In this document: piece by piece, positions 1 through 6,922 of the stretch
How positions within the stretch are numbered: the first letter of the stretch is position 1
Layout: each line of letters opens with the position of its first letter
From: CAG-826 sp964654155
Lineage (GTDB): Bacteria > Bacillota_I > Bacilli_A > RFN20 > CAG-826
Direction: 5' to 3'
Assembly: GCA_964654155.1 (NCBI GenBank)
Contig: CAZZGL010000052.1
Span: 1 to 8,826 of the forward strand
Length of the DNA: 8,826 bases
Notes under the pieces: generated by a model
What the model saw: only the letters and a program-made list of their open reading frames with translations
Database searches by the model: none
What the model was told of the DNA's origin: nothing
Translations under genes and position numbers: made by a program

Positions 1-89
1 AATACCACTTTATTTTTTCGCCTTTTTAAAGTAGAAATTAACTTTTCACTTCAGCTTATCAAAACCAATGTCATTTTATTGTAGGCATT
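1..89. other. Non-coding tail downstream of atp operon, nothing recognised
   Basis: These bases lie beyond the atp terminator. Both strands are AT-rich and broken by stops, with no ribosome binding site followed by an open frame of useful length. A weak 5-bp inverted match (AAAGT/ACTTT) is too short to call a structure. The next gene must lie outside the window. Confidence 0.5.
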
Positions 90-113
90 AAAAAAGATGG
101 CGTAACCATCTTT
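90..113 (-). terminator. Intrinsic terminator of the atp operon
   Basis: Read on the minus strand, a perfect 8-bp stem AAAGATGG/CCATCTTT with a 5-base loop (TTACG) runs into a six-T run, three of whose bases are the end of the stem. The stem begins inside the atpC stop codon (112-114), so the operon ends with no spare 3' untranslated sequence. On the plus strand the stem is followed only by a broken T stretch (TTTATTTA), so it is oriented mainly for atp transcripts. Confidence 0.8.
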
Positions 114-510
114 ATTTACTTGCTATTTTAATACGATTTAAAGCTTTCTTTAAGGCAAGTTCAGCTCGAGCAACATCAACATTAGGATTTTTACTAACTA
201 ATCTTTCTCTTGCTCTTTTTTCACTTTCTTTAGCTCGAGTAATATCAATATCTTCTTTAAATTCAATTGAATTTGCTAAAACTAAAGTTTCTTCTTTAGA
301 AACATATACGATTCCTCCACTGATTGAAAGATAACGTGATTTCCCTTTTAATCTAAATATCATCTCTCCAACTTCAATTGTCGATACAAGAGGAAAATGA
401 TTTGGTAAAATGCCAGTCATTCCTTTAGTTAAAGGTAAATTAATAATATCTGCCTGACCTTTATAAAATAATCCTTTTGGGGTTAGTATTTTAAAATTAA
501 TAACTTCCAT
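112..510 (-). CDS. atpC: F1Fo ATP synthase epsilon subunit
   Basis: Epsilon subunit of the F1 central stalk, 132 residues, the usual length for the full two-domain form. The N-terminal beta-sandwich shows the family pattern: TPKG at 10-13, an NLPLTKGMTGILPNH segment around 24-38, and LSISGGIVYV at 61-70. The C-terminal helical hairpin (about 86-132) is intact and contains IDITRA at 88-93, matching the I(L)DxxRA ATP-binding motif known from Bacillus PS3 and B. subtilis epsilon. R99 and R126 are also present. In such subunits the C-terminal helices extend to inhibit ATP hydrolysis when ATP is low. The ATG overlaps the atpD stop by one base (TAATG) and only a weak AAAGG lies upstream, so translation probably depends on coupling to atpD. 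It is the last gene of the operon; the terminator stem begins inside its stop codon. Confidence 0.97.
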   Translation of the reverse strand: MEVINFKILTPKGLFYKGQADIINLPLTKGMTGILPNHFPLVSTIEVGEMIFRLKGKSRYLSISGGIVYVSKEETLVLANSIEFKEDIDITRAKESEKRARERLVSKNPNVDVARAELALKKALNRIKIASK

Positions 511-1907
511 TATAAGGATTCGCCTTTCTTAATAGCATCTTCAATTGTTCCAACATATAAGAATGCTGATTCAGGAAGATAATCATATTCACCATTTAAA
601 ATAGCTCTAAAACTGCGAATTGTCTCTTTAATTGGAACAAAAACACCTGGAAAACCATTAAATGTTTCTGCAACATGGAATGGTTGAGATAAGAAATTTC
701 TAATTCTTCTTGCTCTTGCTACGACAATTTTGTCTTCTTCAGATAATTCATCCATTCCTAAAATAGCGATAATGTCTTGTAATTCTTTATATTTTTGTAG
801 TATTTGTTGAACTCCGCGCGCAACTGCATAATGCTCTTCTCCAACAATATTAGGATCTAATATTTGTGAAGATGATTCTAGAGGATCAACAGCAGGATAT
901 ATACCTAATGCAGCAGTTTTTCTATCTAAAACTGTCTTAGCATCAAGATGTGAGAAAGTTGTTGCTGGAGCTGGGTCAGTTAAGTCATCAGCAGGGACAT
1001 AAATTGCTTGAACTGAAGTAATAGAACCATTTTTAGTAGATGTAATTCTTTCTTGTAATTGTCCCATTTCTGTCGCTAAGGTCGGTTGATAACCAACTGC
1101 ACTTGGCATTCTTCCTAGAAGTGCTGAAACTTCACTACCCGCTTGCGTAAATCTAAATATGTTATCAATGAATAACAATACATCTTGATGTTCTTGATCT
1201 CTAAAATATTCCGCCATAGTAAGACCGGTTAAACCAACTCTCATTCTTGCTCCTGGTGGTTCGTTCATTTGTCCAAATACTAATGCAGTTTTAGCAAGAA
1301 CACCAGATTGTTTCATTTCATGATACAAATCATTACCTTCTCTTGTTCTTTCACCAACACCAGCAAAAACAGATATTCCGCCTCTTTCTGTAGCAATATT
1401 ATTAATTAATTCTTGAATTAAAACTGTTTTACCAACACCAGCACCACCAAATAATCCAACTTTACCACCACGAACATATGGACAAAGTAAATCAATAACT
1501 TTAATTCCAGTTTCTAACATTGTTGAACTTGTACTTTGCTCTTCATATGTAGGCGCTAAACGATGAATAGGATACATAGGAGAATTTTTTAAACTATCTA
1601 TTTCAAGACCATCAATAGGTTCACCTAAAACATTAAACATTCTTCCTAAAGTAGCTTCCCCTACAGGAATTTTAATAGGAGCACCAGTATCAATAACTTC
1701 CATATTTCGAATCAAGCCTTCAGTTGGTCCCATTGATACACATCTAACCAAATCATCACCTATATGTTGGCTAACTTCAATAACTAAAGTTTCGCCATTT
1801 TCACGAATAATTTTTAACGCTGTTAGCAAATCAGGTAATTTATTCTTCTTAAATCTAACATCTACAATTGGTCCAACAATTTGGACAATTCTACCTACAT
1901 TACTCAT
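510..1907 (-). CDS. atpD: F1Fo ATP synthase beta subunit (catalytic)
   Basis: Catalytic beta subunit of F1; three copies alternate with alpha and make ATP from ADP and phosphate. At 465 residues it has normal family length. The N-terminal beta-barrel starts GRIVQIVGPIVDV. The P-loop GGAGVGKT lies at 154-161. The catalytic glutamate is E186 in GERTREG, the Walker B aspartate is D248 in LLFIDNIFRFTQAG, and the regulatory DELSEED loop at 386-392 is perfect. The start ATG follows an AGGAGG site seven bases upstream, the best ribosome binding site in the operon and fitting for a three-copy subunit; the atpG stop codon lies partly inside that site. No residue of the active site looks changed. Confidence 0.99.
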   Translation of the reverse strand: MSNVGRIVQIVGPIVDVRFKKNKLPDLLTALKIIRENGETLVIEVSQHIGDDLVRCVSMGPTEGLIRNMEVIDTGAPIKIPVGEATLGRMFNVLGEPIDGLEIDSLKNSPMYPIHRLAPTYEEQSTSSTMLETGIKVIDLLCPYVRGGKVGLFGGAGVGKTVLIQELINNIATERGGISVFAGVGERTREGNDLYHEMKQSGVLAKTALVFGQMNEPPGARMRVGLTGLTMAEYFRDQEHQDVLLFIDNIFRFTQAGSEVSALLGRMPSAVGYQPTLATEMGQLQERITSTKNGSITSVQAIYVPADDLTDPAPATTFSHLDAKTVLDRKTAALGIYPAVDPLESSSQILDPNIVGEEHYAVARGVQQILQKYKELQDIIAILGMDELSEEDKIVVARARRIRNFLSQPFHVAETFNGFPGVFVPIKETIRSFRAILNGEYDYLPESAFLYVGTIEDAIKKGESL

Positions 1908-1914
1908 AGTTTAA

Positions 1915-1921
1915 CCTCCTA
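1915..1921 (-). promoter_or_regulatory. Ribosome binding site of atpD fused to the atpG stop
   Basis: On the minus strand the string TAGGAGG serves twice: TAG is the stop of atpG and AGGAGG is a perfect Shine-Dalgarno for atpD, seven bases before its ATG. A ribosome finishing atpG therefore stops on top of the atpD site. A looser version occurs at atpH/atpA, where the atpH TAG sits in an AAGGTAGG run. Confidence 0.8.
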
Positions 1922-2752
1922 CTTATTCGCTCCACCAACCACTTCAGTAATTTCTTGAGTGATTTGCGCTTGTCTTTCTTTGTTATATTCAATTTGCAAT
2001 TCATCGTATATTTCTGTTGCATTATTTGTTGCATTTTCCATTGCTGTTCTTCTTGAAGCTTGTTCAGAAACAATTGATTCTAATAATTTATTATATAGAA
2101 TCGAATTACAATAAAATGGAATTAATGATGAAGCAAGTTCTTTTTGACTTGGTTCCATGATGATTTCTGAGTAACTAAATTCTTCACTTTCACTCAAAGA
2201 TACAGGCAATAATGTTAAACATTCAGGAACAAAAGTTAAAGAATTAAGATAATGCGTATAAACAAGATTTATAGTTTTATATTTGCCTAATGCATAATCT
2301 TGCAAAATTCTTTCACCTAATTGTCTAACACTTTTTTCTTCAAAATCATCACATAAATCAACATAATCTAAAATAATGTTTTTATCTTTGAAATGATACA
2401 TTCCTTTTGTTCCTATAACAATAATGTCATCATTTTCTTGTAATATAGAATCAATTGCTTTAAATATATTATAATTATAACCACCACATAATCCTAAAGT
2501 GGAAGTTACTACTATATATAATTTTTTATCAACCTCATTTTCTTTTAAATAAGGAGATTCTATCGATTCAACGCTAGAAAAAACTTCTTTAACTAATTTC
2601 ATCAATGAATCGCTATACAAAGATGAATCCGCCATCGAATTTTTCCACTTTTTAAGTTTAGCCGTCGCCACTAATTTCATAGCGTTGGTTATCTTTTTTG
2701 TGGAATCAACTGACTTCATTCTTCTTTTAGTTAATGCAAGTCCTTGACTCAT
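1919..2752 (-). CDS. atpG: F1Fo ATP synthase gamma subunit (central rotor shaft)
   Basis: Gamma subunit, the coiled-coil shaft that turns inside the alpha3beta3 hexamer; 277 residues, close to the 285-290 usual in bacteria. The N-terminal helix has the family signature KSVDSTKKITNAMKLVATAK (13-32). The Rossmann-like middle has TSTLGLCGGYNYN in place of the usual TSDRGLCGGFN. The C-terminal helix carries AMENATNNATEIYDEL and YNKERQAQITQEITEVVGGA, nearly invariant in the family. The start ATG has AAAGGAG (2762-2768) nine bases upstream, in the longest gap of the operon (28 bases after atpA). No insertion of the kind seen in chloroplast or cyanobacterial gamma is visible. Confidence 0.98.
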   Translation of the reverse strand: MSQGLALTKRRMKSVDSTKKITNAMKLVATAKLKKWKNSMADSSLYSDSLMKLVKEVFSSVESIESPYLKENEVDKKLYIVVTSTLGLCGGYNYNIFKAIDSILQENDDIIVIGTKGMYHFKDKNIILDYVDLCDDFEEKSVRQLGERILQDYALGKYKTINLVYTHYLNSLTFVPECLTLLPVSLSESEEFSYSEIIMEPSQKELASSLIPFYCNSILYNKLLESIVSEQASRRTAMENATNNATEIYDELQIEYNKERQAQITQEITEVVGGANK

Positions 2753-2780
2753 AATTTCAATCTCCTTTCATTAAAAAATC

Positions 2781-4286
2781 TTAGTAATTAATTTTTATAA
2801 ATTCTTCAATTATTGTTTTTAGTGAAGCCTCTAATTCATTACTTATGGTCTTTTGATTAACAATTTCCGCAATTACTTCACTATGATTAGACTTAATATA
2901 TGCAAATAGCTTATCTAAGAAACTTCTAACATTTGAAATTTCTAAATCTTCTAAATATCTATTTTTAGCGGCAAATAAATCAATTATTTGCTTTTCAACG
3001 GAATAATTAACATATTGAGGCTGTTTTAAAACTTCCATTAAAATTCCTCCATGATGAAGAATCTTTTTAGTTGAATCATCTAAGTCACTACCAAATTGGG
3101 AAAATGCTTGTAATTCATGATAATTAGCAAGTTCAATTTTTAATGAACTAGATACTTGTTTCATCGCCTTAATTTGAGCAGCACTTCCTACTCTTGAAAC
3201 AGATAATCCGCTATCGACAGCCGGTCTTTGTCCTTCATTAAATAACTCACTCATCAAGAATATTTGTCCATCAGTAATCGAAATTACATTAGTAGGAATA
3301 TATGCAGAGATATCACCAGCTTGTGTTTCTACAATTGGAAGTGCGGTAATTGAACCTCCTCCATATTCTTTATTTAATTTACAGGCTCTTTCTAATAATC
3401 TTGAATGAAGGTAGAATACATCGCCTGGATATGCTTCTCTTCCTGGTGAACGTTTTAAAAGTAATGACATTGTTCGATAAGCAACAGCATGCTTACTTAA
3501 ATCATCATAAACAATTAAAACATCCTTTCCTTGTTCCATCCATTCTTCGGCCATACTTACTCCTGAATAAGGAGCTATATATTGAAGAGGCGCTAATTCA
3601 GAAGCGGTTGCCGAGACAACTGTGGTATATTCCATCGCACCATATTTTTTAAGTTTTTCAACAATTAAGGCTACGGATGAATTCTTTTGTCCAATTGCAA
3701 CATATACACATAAACAGTTCTTTCCTTTTTGATTAATAATTGTATCAATTGCAATCGCGGTTTTACCAGTTTGACGATCACCAATAATTAATTCTCTTTG
3801 TCCTCTTCCAATCGGAATCATCGCATCAATCGCGGTAATACCAGTTTGTAAAGGAGTATTGACTGATTCACGGGTCATAACACCTGGAGCAATTCTTTCT
3901 ATTGGTCTTGTTTTGTTTGTTTTAATTTCACCTAATCCATCGATTGGTTGTCCTAGCGCATTAACAACGCGACCTAATAATGCATCGCCAACGGGAACTT
4001 CAACAACTTTACCGGTTCTTTTAACGATATCTCCTTCTTTAATACCGCGGTCATTACCTAAAAGAACAACACCTACATGTTCTTCTTCTAAATTAAGAAC
4101 CATTCCATATACATCACCTGGAAAGATAAGTAATTCCCCAAGCATTGCTTTATCTAAGCCATAAACAAGAGCAATTCCATCCCCGATAGTAATAACAGTA
4201 CCAACATCTTTACTTTCAATTTGTTGATCATATTCTTTTATCTGCGCTTTTATAAGCGCGCTTATTTCATCGGTTTTAATATTCAT
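2781..4286 (-). CDS. atpA: F1Fo ATP synthase alpha subunit
   Basis: Non-catalytic nucleotide-binding alpha subunit of F1, 501 residues against about 500-513 in relatives. The N-terminal helix (1-25), which contacts delta, has the usual DEISALIKAQIKEY. The P-loop GDRQTGKT is at 169-176, Walker B is VLIVYDDLSKHA (D261/D262), and the arginine finger reaching into the beta active site is R365 in SVSRVGSAAQ. The signatures PGREAYPGDVFYLHSRLLERA and ALPIVETQAGDISAYIPTNVISITDGQ are complete. ATG is preceded by an AAGGTAGG run; atpH ends ten bases upstream with its stop inside that run. Confidence 0.99.
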   Translation of the reverse strand: MNIKTDEISALIKAQIKEYDQQIESKDVGTVITIGDGIALVYGLDKAMLGELLIFPGDVYGMVLNLEEEHVGVVLLGNDRGIKEGDIVKRTGKVVEVPVGDALLGRVVNALGQPIDGLGEIKTNKTRPIERIAPGVMTRESVNTPLQTGITAIDAMIPIGRGQRELIIGDRQTGKTAIAIDTIINQKGKNCLCVYVAIGQKNSSVALIVEKLKKYGAMEYTTVVSATASELAPLQYIAPYSGVSMAEEWMEQGKDVLIVYDDLSKHAVAYRTMSLLLKRSPGREAYPGDVFYLHSRLLERACKLNKEYGGGSITALPIVETQAGDISAYIPTNVISITDGQIFLMSELFNEGQRPAVDSGLSVSRVGSAAQIKAMKQVSSSLKIELANYHELQAFSQFGSDLDDSTKKILHHGGILMEVLKQPQYVNYSVEKQIIDLFAAKNRYLEDLEISNVRSFLDKLFAYIKSNHSEVIAEIVNQKTISNELEASLKTIIEEFIKINY

Positions 4287-4296
4287 AGATTACTAC

Positions 4297-4833
4297 CTAC
4301 CTTTCTTTCTTAATTTCCTTTTTTAAGGAATCAATTTTATGTAACAATGAACTATCATAAACATGGTCATTAACAACGACTTTTATTCCACCGATAAGTC
4401 GCTCATCAATAATATTTTGTAGTTCAACTTTAACTTTCATTTTTAAAGAAATAGCTTTTTCAATTTGTTTAATTTGTTCTTCACCTAAAGGAATAACCGA
4501 ATAAACAAACCCTTCATCAATTCCTTGAAACTCATTACATAGTGTATGAAACTCTTGAAAAATTTTATCTATTTCATTTACGCGATGATTATCAATAACA
4601 ACTTTCATAAATGAAATAATATGTTTAGAATCAAGACTTTTAAATGCAGATTCCACTAAATCATGTTTTTCTTTAGCGGTTAAAAAGTATGATGAAAGAA
4701 CCCGCAGGTAATCCGGATTATCATTTAATATTTTCTTCACACATTTCATTTTTTCTTGATATTCTTTAACTTTATTTTCCTCAAGAGCAATATCAAACAT
4801 TGCTAAGGCATATCTAGAAGCCAAACTATCCAT
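4297..4833 (-). CDS. atpH: F1Fo ATP synthase delta subunit
   Basis: Delta subunit (OSCP homologue), 178 residues, the normal length. It ties the top of the alpha3beta3 head to the b-subunit stalk. The N-terminal helical bundle opens with the typical ASRYALAMFDIALEENKVKEY (5-25). The C-terminal part has the family pattern LIGGIKVVVNDHVYDSSLLHKIDSLKKEI. Sequence conservation is low across this family, so identification rests on these two ends and on the operon position between b and alpha. The ATG overlaps the atpF stop by one base (TAATG), with AAGGATG about ten bases upstream, indicating translational coupling. Confidence 0.97.
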   Translation of the reverse strand: MDSLASRYALAMFDIALEENKVKEYQEKMKCVKKILNDNPDYLRVLSSYFLTAKEKHDLVESAFKSLDSKHIISFMKVVIDNHRVNEIDKIFQEFHTLCNEFQGIDEGFVYSVIPLGEEQIKQIEKAISLKMKVKVELQNIIDERLIGGIKVVVNDHVYDSSLLHKIDSLKKEIKKER

Positions 4834-5408
4834 TACTTATCAACATCCTTTATAAATTCTTCAACCAAGCGTTGATGATCTGACTCATTAACTTCTCGAC
4901 CAAGAATAACTTTTGATGCTTCTAAAGCTACATCAAGAATCTCATTATGAATTTCTTGTCTTGCTTTTTCTTTGCTTAATTCAATATCTTCCTTAGCTTC
5001 ATCGATAATTCTAGTTGCTTCTTTAGAAGCTTCTAAAATAATAGATTCTTTCTCTTTAATAGCAATTGTTCTTGCTGTTTCAATAATTCCTTGTGCTTCT
5101 TTCTTTTTATCTTCAATTTCTTCATCTAAAGTTTCTAATCTCATTGTTGCTTCTTTAGAAGCTGCTTCTGCGGTATGAATATGACTTTCAACATATTCCG
5201 CTCGTTGGTTAAGAATTTTTCTTACTGGTTTATAAAACAAGTAAATTGCTGCGATAGCTAAAACTAGAAAAGAAAGTAATTGAACAATTAAAGATTCAAT
5301 TCCACTTGGAAATAATTTATTAATAAAGTCTTCAGCCTCAATACCAAGATCAAATAAAGTTAGTGATGAATCAGCAATTTTAAATATACTGTTCAACATA
5401 ACATTCAT
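4833..5408 (-). CDS. atpF: F1Fo ATP synthase b subunit (peripheral stalk)
   Basis: Subunit b, the dimeric peripheral stalk that holds alpha3beta3 still against the rotor. It has 191 residues, longer than the E. coli form (156): about 35 residues precede the single membrane helix (about 38-59, LIVQLLSFLVLAIAAIYLFY). No convincing signal peptide or lipobox is seen in that extension, although mollicute b subunits often have one. After YKPVRKIL the chain is a long charged helix rich in Ala/Glu/Lys, typical of the right-handed b coiled coil, with a duplicated ASKEAT block 44 residues apart. Start choice is uncertain: AGGAG lies four bases before the ATG used here and about thirteen before a second ATG at 5399 (Met4). 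It starts nine bases after atpE. Confidence 0.96.
   Translation of the reverse strand: MNVMLNSIFKIADSSLTLFDLGIEAEDFINKLFPSGIESLIVQLLSFLVLAIAAIYLFYKPVRKILNQRAEYVESHIHTAEAASKEATMRLETLDEEIEDKKKEAQGIIETARTIAIKEKESIILEASKEATRIIDEAKEDIELSKEKARQEIHNEILDVALEASKVILGREVNESDHQRLVEEFIKDVDK
5014..5163 (-). repeat. Two 18-bp direct repeats inside atpF
   Basis: The 18-base string GTTGCTTCTTTAGAAGCT (plus strand) occurs exactly at 5014-5031 and 5146-5163, 132 bases apart and in the same reading frame. Both copies encode ASKEAT in the b-subunit coiled coil. The 44-residue offset equals four 11-residue (hendecad) turns. This is most simply a structural repeat of the coil that kept identical codons. Confidence 0.7.
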
Positions 5409-5417
5409 CTCCTATCT

Positions 5418-5711
5418 TTACATTGCGACAAAGAATAAAATTAATAAAGCAACAATTAATGCATAAATACCAGTTGTTTCGGTTAAAGCCATACCAAACA
5501 TCATTGTTTTTTGAATTTGTGGTTGTGCTTCTGGATTACGAGCAACACCTTCAACAGCTTTAATCGCAGTCCAACCTTCACCTATAGCACAAGCCATACC
5601 ACCTAAAACAGCTATTGCCGCTGCAAGCGCGGCTAAACCTTTATCGGTAATTCCGCTTGAAACTGCACCTTCAGCAACAGTTAATAAAATAGTTGATAAA
5701 TTTGATAACAT
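5418..5711 (-). CDS. atpE: F1Fo ATP synthase c subunit (rotor ring)
   Basis: Subunit c, the hairpin of two membrane helices that forms the ion-driven rotor ring; 97 residues from the ATG at 5711. That start is chosen over a TTG 18 bases upstream because AAAGGAG lies eight bases before the ATG and inside the longer reading. Helix 1 spans about 25-50, the polar loop is RNPEAQPQ (58-65), and helix 2 is about 69-96. The ion-carrying carboxylate is E78 in TETTGIY. A second carboxylate, E45 in GEG, sits where Na+ rings have Gln. With T79 and Y83 this matches the two-carboxylate Na+-binding type known from Fusobacterium nucleatum. The helix-1 glycine motif is altered (G38, A40, A42, G44). The N-terminal segment before helix 1 is somewhat long for the family. 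Confidence 0.98.
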   Translation of the reverse strand: MLSNLSTILLTVAEGAVSSGITDKGLAALAAAIAVLGGMACAIGEGWTAIKAVEGVARNPEAQPQIQKTMMFGMALTETTGIYALIVALLILFFVAM

Positions 5712-5719
5712 AATAAAAT

Positions 5720-5726
5720 CTCCTTT
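5720..5726 (-). promoter_or_regulatory. Ribosome binding site deciding the atpE start
   Basis: AAAGGAG on the minus strand, eight bases before the ATG at 5711. It follows the atpB stop (5730-5732) by three bases. Because it falls inside the reading frame begun at the upstream TTG, it argues that the extra MKGDFI residues are not translated. Confidence 0.85.
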
Positions 5727-5729
5727 CAA

Positions 5730-6515
5730 TTAATTATCTTCTACTACATCAAATGTAGCATCAACATCTGGAACTTCTTGTAATATAAACATCATCGTTA
5801 ATGATGAGAAGACCAGAGTCTGGATATATCCAGAAAATATATCGAAATACGCATGTAACAATGGAGCCACAAATGGCGAAGCAAAATATGGAAGCCCTGT
5901 TATCGCGTTCGATAAACCTTTTAAAGCCTCATAGGCTATAGTCATTAATACCCATCCTGAAATGGCATTTCCAAACAACCTAAATGATAGCGAAATTAAT
6001 GGAGCCCACATTGAGAGCAAGTTAATTGGTAAAAATACCGGTAATGGACTAAGATATCTTTCAAAATATCTCCATTTGGTATATTTAATACTTGTCGCAT
6101 GAATTAAAACAAATGTACAAAGAGCTATCGATAATGGCACCATGTAATAAGTCATTGGAGAAGGTAAACCAATTAATCCTATCGTAAAACACATGAATAC
6201 ATAAGCGACAACCGCAGTCATATACCCACTAAAATCTCTAAATTTTTCTCCCATGTTTCCAACGACCATCGATTCAATTTTATCAACCGCAATTTCAGCA
6301 ATTAACATAATTCCTTTCGGTCTTTTTAAAGGATCGGTCTTTCTTGCTTTTAAAAATACAATAAAGAAAAAAGTAACACACAACAACACAATGATAATTG
6401 AGCTATATACTTCTCCAGGTATGTTAGAGGAAGTTAATAGAAAATAAACAATAACTAATACAAAAACTAGCGATAATAAGCCTATAGAAATATTCTTTAA
6501 TAATTTCTTTTTCAT
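5730..6515 (-). CDS. atpB: F1Fo ATP synthase a subunit (ion channel stator)
   Basis: Subunit a of Fo, 261 residues, which forms the two half-channels that pass ions to the c ring. Hydrophobic segments fall at about 9-28, 36-56, 97-117, 122-140, 158-177, 184-200 and 213-245, the last covering a long tilted hairpin. The essential stator arginine is R179 in SLSFRLFGN. The conserved glutamine of the final helix is Q232 in GYIQTLVFSSL. The position matching E. coli E219 is W188 here, and the C-terminus is acidic (DVDATFDVVEDN). The ATG has AAAGGAG seven bases upstream and overlaps the atpI stop as ATGA. Divergence from E. coli is high outside the last 100 residues, but the motif and operon place leave no real doubt. 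Confidence 0.97.
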   Translation of the reverse strand: MKKKLLKNISIGLLSLVFVLVIVYFLLTSSNIPGEVYSSIIIVLLCVTFFFIVFLKARKTDPLKRPKGIMLIAEIAVDKIESMVVGNMGEKFRDFSGYMTAVVAYVFMCFTIGLIGLPSPMTYYMVPLSIALCTFVLIHATSIKYTKWRYFERYLSPLPVFLPINLLSMWAPLISLSFRLFGNAISGWVLMTIAYEALKGLSNAITGLPYFASPFVAPLLHAYFDIFSGYIQTLVFSSLTMMFILQEVPDVDATFDVVEDN

Positions 6516-6907
6516 TTCTTAACTCCTTTCCTTGTACCATAAATAAACAAAACAATTTTATGAAGTAAATAGCTACCTAAAACAGCAAATACATCAAATA
6601 ATGGAACTACATATTTTGTTAAAACAATCGCTAAAGCTAATCCTAATGCATATAGAAACATTCTAAGCAAATAATAAGAAACGGATGTAAATGCAGGATT
6701 CTTAGTCGAAAAACATTTTATCGTTTGTTTTTCTAAAAGCTTAAAATTTATGACGCTAATAATAGTTCCTAAAACTATTCCTAAAGGAATACCATATAAA
6801 TTTAAAAAAAAGCAAAACGAAGAAATAAATACCGCTACTAAGGAAACCACTATTGTCCAAAATATAATTCTTTTATTTTCTGTTAAAGAATAGTAATATT
6901 TCTTCAT
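6512..6907 (-). CDS. atpI: AtpI-like ATP synthase subunit I (c-ring assembly protein)
   Basis: Small membrane protein of 131 residues, first gene of the operon. It has about four hydrophobic helices (roughly 14-37, 41-56, 76-100, 103-122) joined by basic loops, with a glycine-bearing IPLGIVLGTIISVINFKLLEKQ stretch typical of the family. Known AtpI/UncI proteins are not part of the finished enzyme; they help assemble the c ring, notably in Na+ enzymes, and may aid Mg2+ uptake. The start at 6907 is preferred over an ATG at 6937: AAGGG (6916-6920) lies eight bases before it, whereas the upstream ATG has no binding site and lies only about four bases after the predicted transcription start. The stop TGA overlaps the atpB ATG. 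Sequence conservation in this family is weak, so position supplies much of the evidence. Confidence 0.88.
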   Translation of the reverse strand: MKKYYYSLTENKRIIFWTIVVSLVAVFISSFCFFLNLYGIPLGIVLGTIISVINFKLLEKQTIKCFSTKNPAFTSVSYYLLRMFLYALGLALAIVLTKYVVPLFDVFAVLGSYLLHKIVLFIYGTRKGVKK

Positions 6908-6915
6908 GTTCCTTT

Positions 6916-6920
6916 CCCTT
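6916..6920 (-). promoter_or_regulatory. Ribosome binding site of atpI
   Basis: AAGGG (part of AGAAGGG) on the minus strand, eight bases before the ATG at 6907. A second purine run, AAGGAA, is only one base from the ATG and too close to serve. Confidence 0.6.
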
Positions 6921-6922
6921 CT

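Noticed and set aside
3350..4164. Plus-strand open frames of about 100 codons (3350-3652 and 3859-4164)
   Set aside because: They lie antisense to atpA, have no ribosome binding site and no recognisable motif; the opposite strand codes a fully conserved alpha subunit.
2781..4286. Possible mycoplasma code (TGA as Trp)
   Set aside because: Trp codons checked are TGG (for example W249 of alpha) and TGA is the stop of atpI.
4972..5178. Plus-strand Ser/Ala/Ile-rich frame opposite atpF
   Set aside because: Its repeats are the complement of the b-subunit coiled coil; hydrophobic look is a shadow effect.
6253..6447. Plus-strand 64-codon frame opposite atpB
   Set aside because: Antisense shadow of the a subunit with no start signal.
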